A stretch of 64,000 nt of DNA from Pseudomonas sp. R76 (GTDB lineage: Bacteria > Pseudomonadota > Gammaproteobacteria > Pseudomonadales > Pseudomonadaceae). The stretch lies in contig NZ_CP019428.1 of assembly GCF_009834565.1 (NCBI RefSeq), positions 3,038,001-3,102,000 on the forward strand. Direction: 5' to 3'. Positions within the stretch are counted from its first letter, which is position 1; every line of letters starts with the position of its first letter. Below are positions 63,462 through 64,000 of the stretch, piece by piece. Position numbers and translations under genes: made by a program. The notes under the pieces are model-generated. The model was not told the origin of the DNA. It saw only the letters and a list, made by a program, of their open reading frames with translations, and made no database searches.

Positions 63462-64000
63462 ATGACCCACCCGCGCATCGGCTTCGTCTGCCAATACAAG
63501 CATTCCGACCGTCAACTCTCGGCCAGCGCCTTGAAGTTGATTGAAGGCCCGTTCAACCCGCGCACCACGACGTTGCGTTGGCTCGAAGGCGTGGCGCCGT
63601 CTGTGGCCCGCGACAAGCTGGTGGAAATCGTCACGCATAATCTGGCGGCGCAATTGCGCTTGCTGGCCTACGTCGCCGAGCTGCCGCCGACCTTGCGCAT
63701 GCTGCGCTTGAGCAGTGACTTGCTGCCGTTCTACAGCCACCCGAAAGTCGCGGACGTGTACAAAGACCCGGCAATCGAACGCCAGTTGATCGAGGGCTTT
63801 GCGGCCATCGGCGACTTTGCGCGCGCCTCGGACATTCGCCTGTCATTCCACCCAGGCCAATACTGCGTACTGGGCTCGGAAAACCCCGGCGTGGTGGAAA
63901 ACAGTGTGGCCGAGTTCGAATACCACGCCGACATGATTCGCATGATGGGCTACGGTCGACGCTTCCAGGACCTCAAGTGCAACGTGCATATTGCTGGCCG
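63462..64000 (+). CDS. uvsE: UV damage endonuclease UvsE, 5' part
   Basis: The frame is open from the ATG at 63462 to the window edge (179 full codons), so the gene is cut. The N-terminus RIGFVCQYKH, the central RLSSDLLPFYSHP and the metal-binding RLSFHPGQYCVLGS match the TIM-barrel UvsE/UVDE endonuclease. This enzyme nicks DNA 5' to UV photoproducts and other lesions in an alternative excision route. It is divergent from the DUF2231 gene. Confidence 0.85.
   Translation, partial: MTHPRIGFVCQYKHSDRQLSASALKLIEGPFNPRTTTLRWLEGVAPSVARDKLVEIVTHNLAAQLRLLAYVAELPPTLRMLRLSSDLLPFYSHPKVADVYKDPAIERQLIEGFAAIGDFARASDIRLSFHPGQYCVLGSENPGVVENSVAEFEYHADMIRMMGYGRRFQDLKCNVHIAG

Overview
The window is chromosomal DNA of a fluorescent-group Pseudomonas. 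The evidence is the high-GC coding style, close Pseudomonas-type acnB, miaE, ampR/ampC and itaconate genes, and many copies of the Pseudomonas REP palindrome (core TGTGGGAGCTGGCTTGCCTG and its inverse) between genes. I recognised no rRNA, tRNA, CRISPR array, prophage or transposase.

Layout. 1-640: a partial tandem duplication of the 3' end of an off-window gene (STAS-like), each copy followed by a REP pair and the acnB terminator. 641-7737: acnB, a DUF1289 gene, an Anr-box-driven universal stress protein, miaE, an MFS exporter and a RidA-like lipoprotein. 8044-13024: a ParRS/RstAB-type two-component system next to a MipA-like outer membrane protein and a beta-lactamase-fold lipoprotein whose nucleophile serine is replaced by glycine. 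13690-19927: a tightly overlapping four-gene operon of MoxR ATPase, small bpX-type protein, vWA/beta-propeller protein and a large membrane-spanning beta-propeller protein. This is a MoxR-vWA-beta-propeller ternary system, a predicted conflict/stress system without a settled function. 19914-29808: itaconate catabolism cluster (LysR, ich, acyl-CoA dehydrogenase, MmgE/PrpD, ict, ccl, TRAP dctPQM). Two near-identical operator palindromes lie upstream of ich and of dctP.

29821-32616: a lower-GC terpenoid island. One gene encodes an IPP isomerase fused to a class I terpene synthase. The divergent gene encodes a prenyl diphosphate synthase with a eukaryote-like second half and an altered second Asp motif. 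32666-36099: ampC/ampR and a DUF2252 gene. 36123-37467: nine REP-pair units at exactly 157-bp spacing. 37481-44049: dienelactone hydrolase, thioesterase, YceI, EamA, MocR-type regulator, a SnoaL-like protein, and a small DUF6434-RidA-CPBP operon. 44069-44831: a second, rearranged REP array. 44844-47450: amidase, XRE regulator with an operator palindrome, and DUF2834. 47544-49279: two low-GC astacin-like metalloproteases, one interrupted at an A7 tract. 49472-63286: diguanylate cyclase, fosmidomycin-type MFS, two AraC regulators flanking an MFS/hydrolase pair, GAF protein, ProP, GNAT, hexuronate-type MFS, MarR-GNAT fusion with a 38-bp operator, sorbosone-dehydrogenase-like lipoprotein and DUF2231. 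63462-end: UV damage endonuclease, cut by the window edge.

The strongest candidates for new biology are the isomerase-terpene synthase fusion with its prenyl synthase partner, the MoxR-vWA-propeller operon, and the astacin pair with its slippery-site frameshift. All names come from reading the sequence and from memory of families; no search was run.
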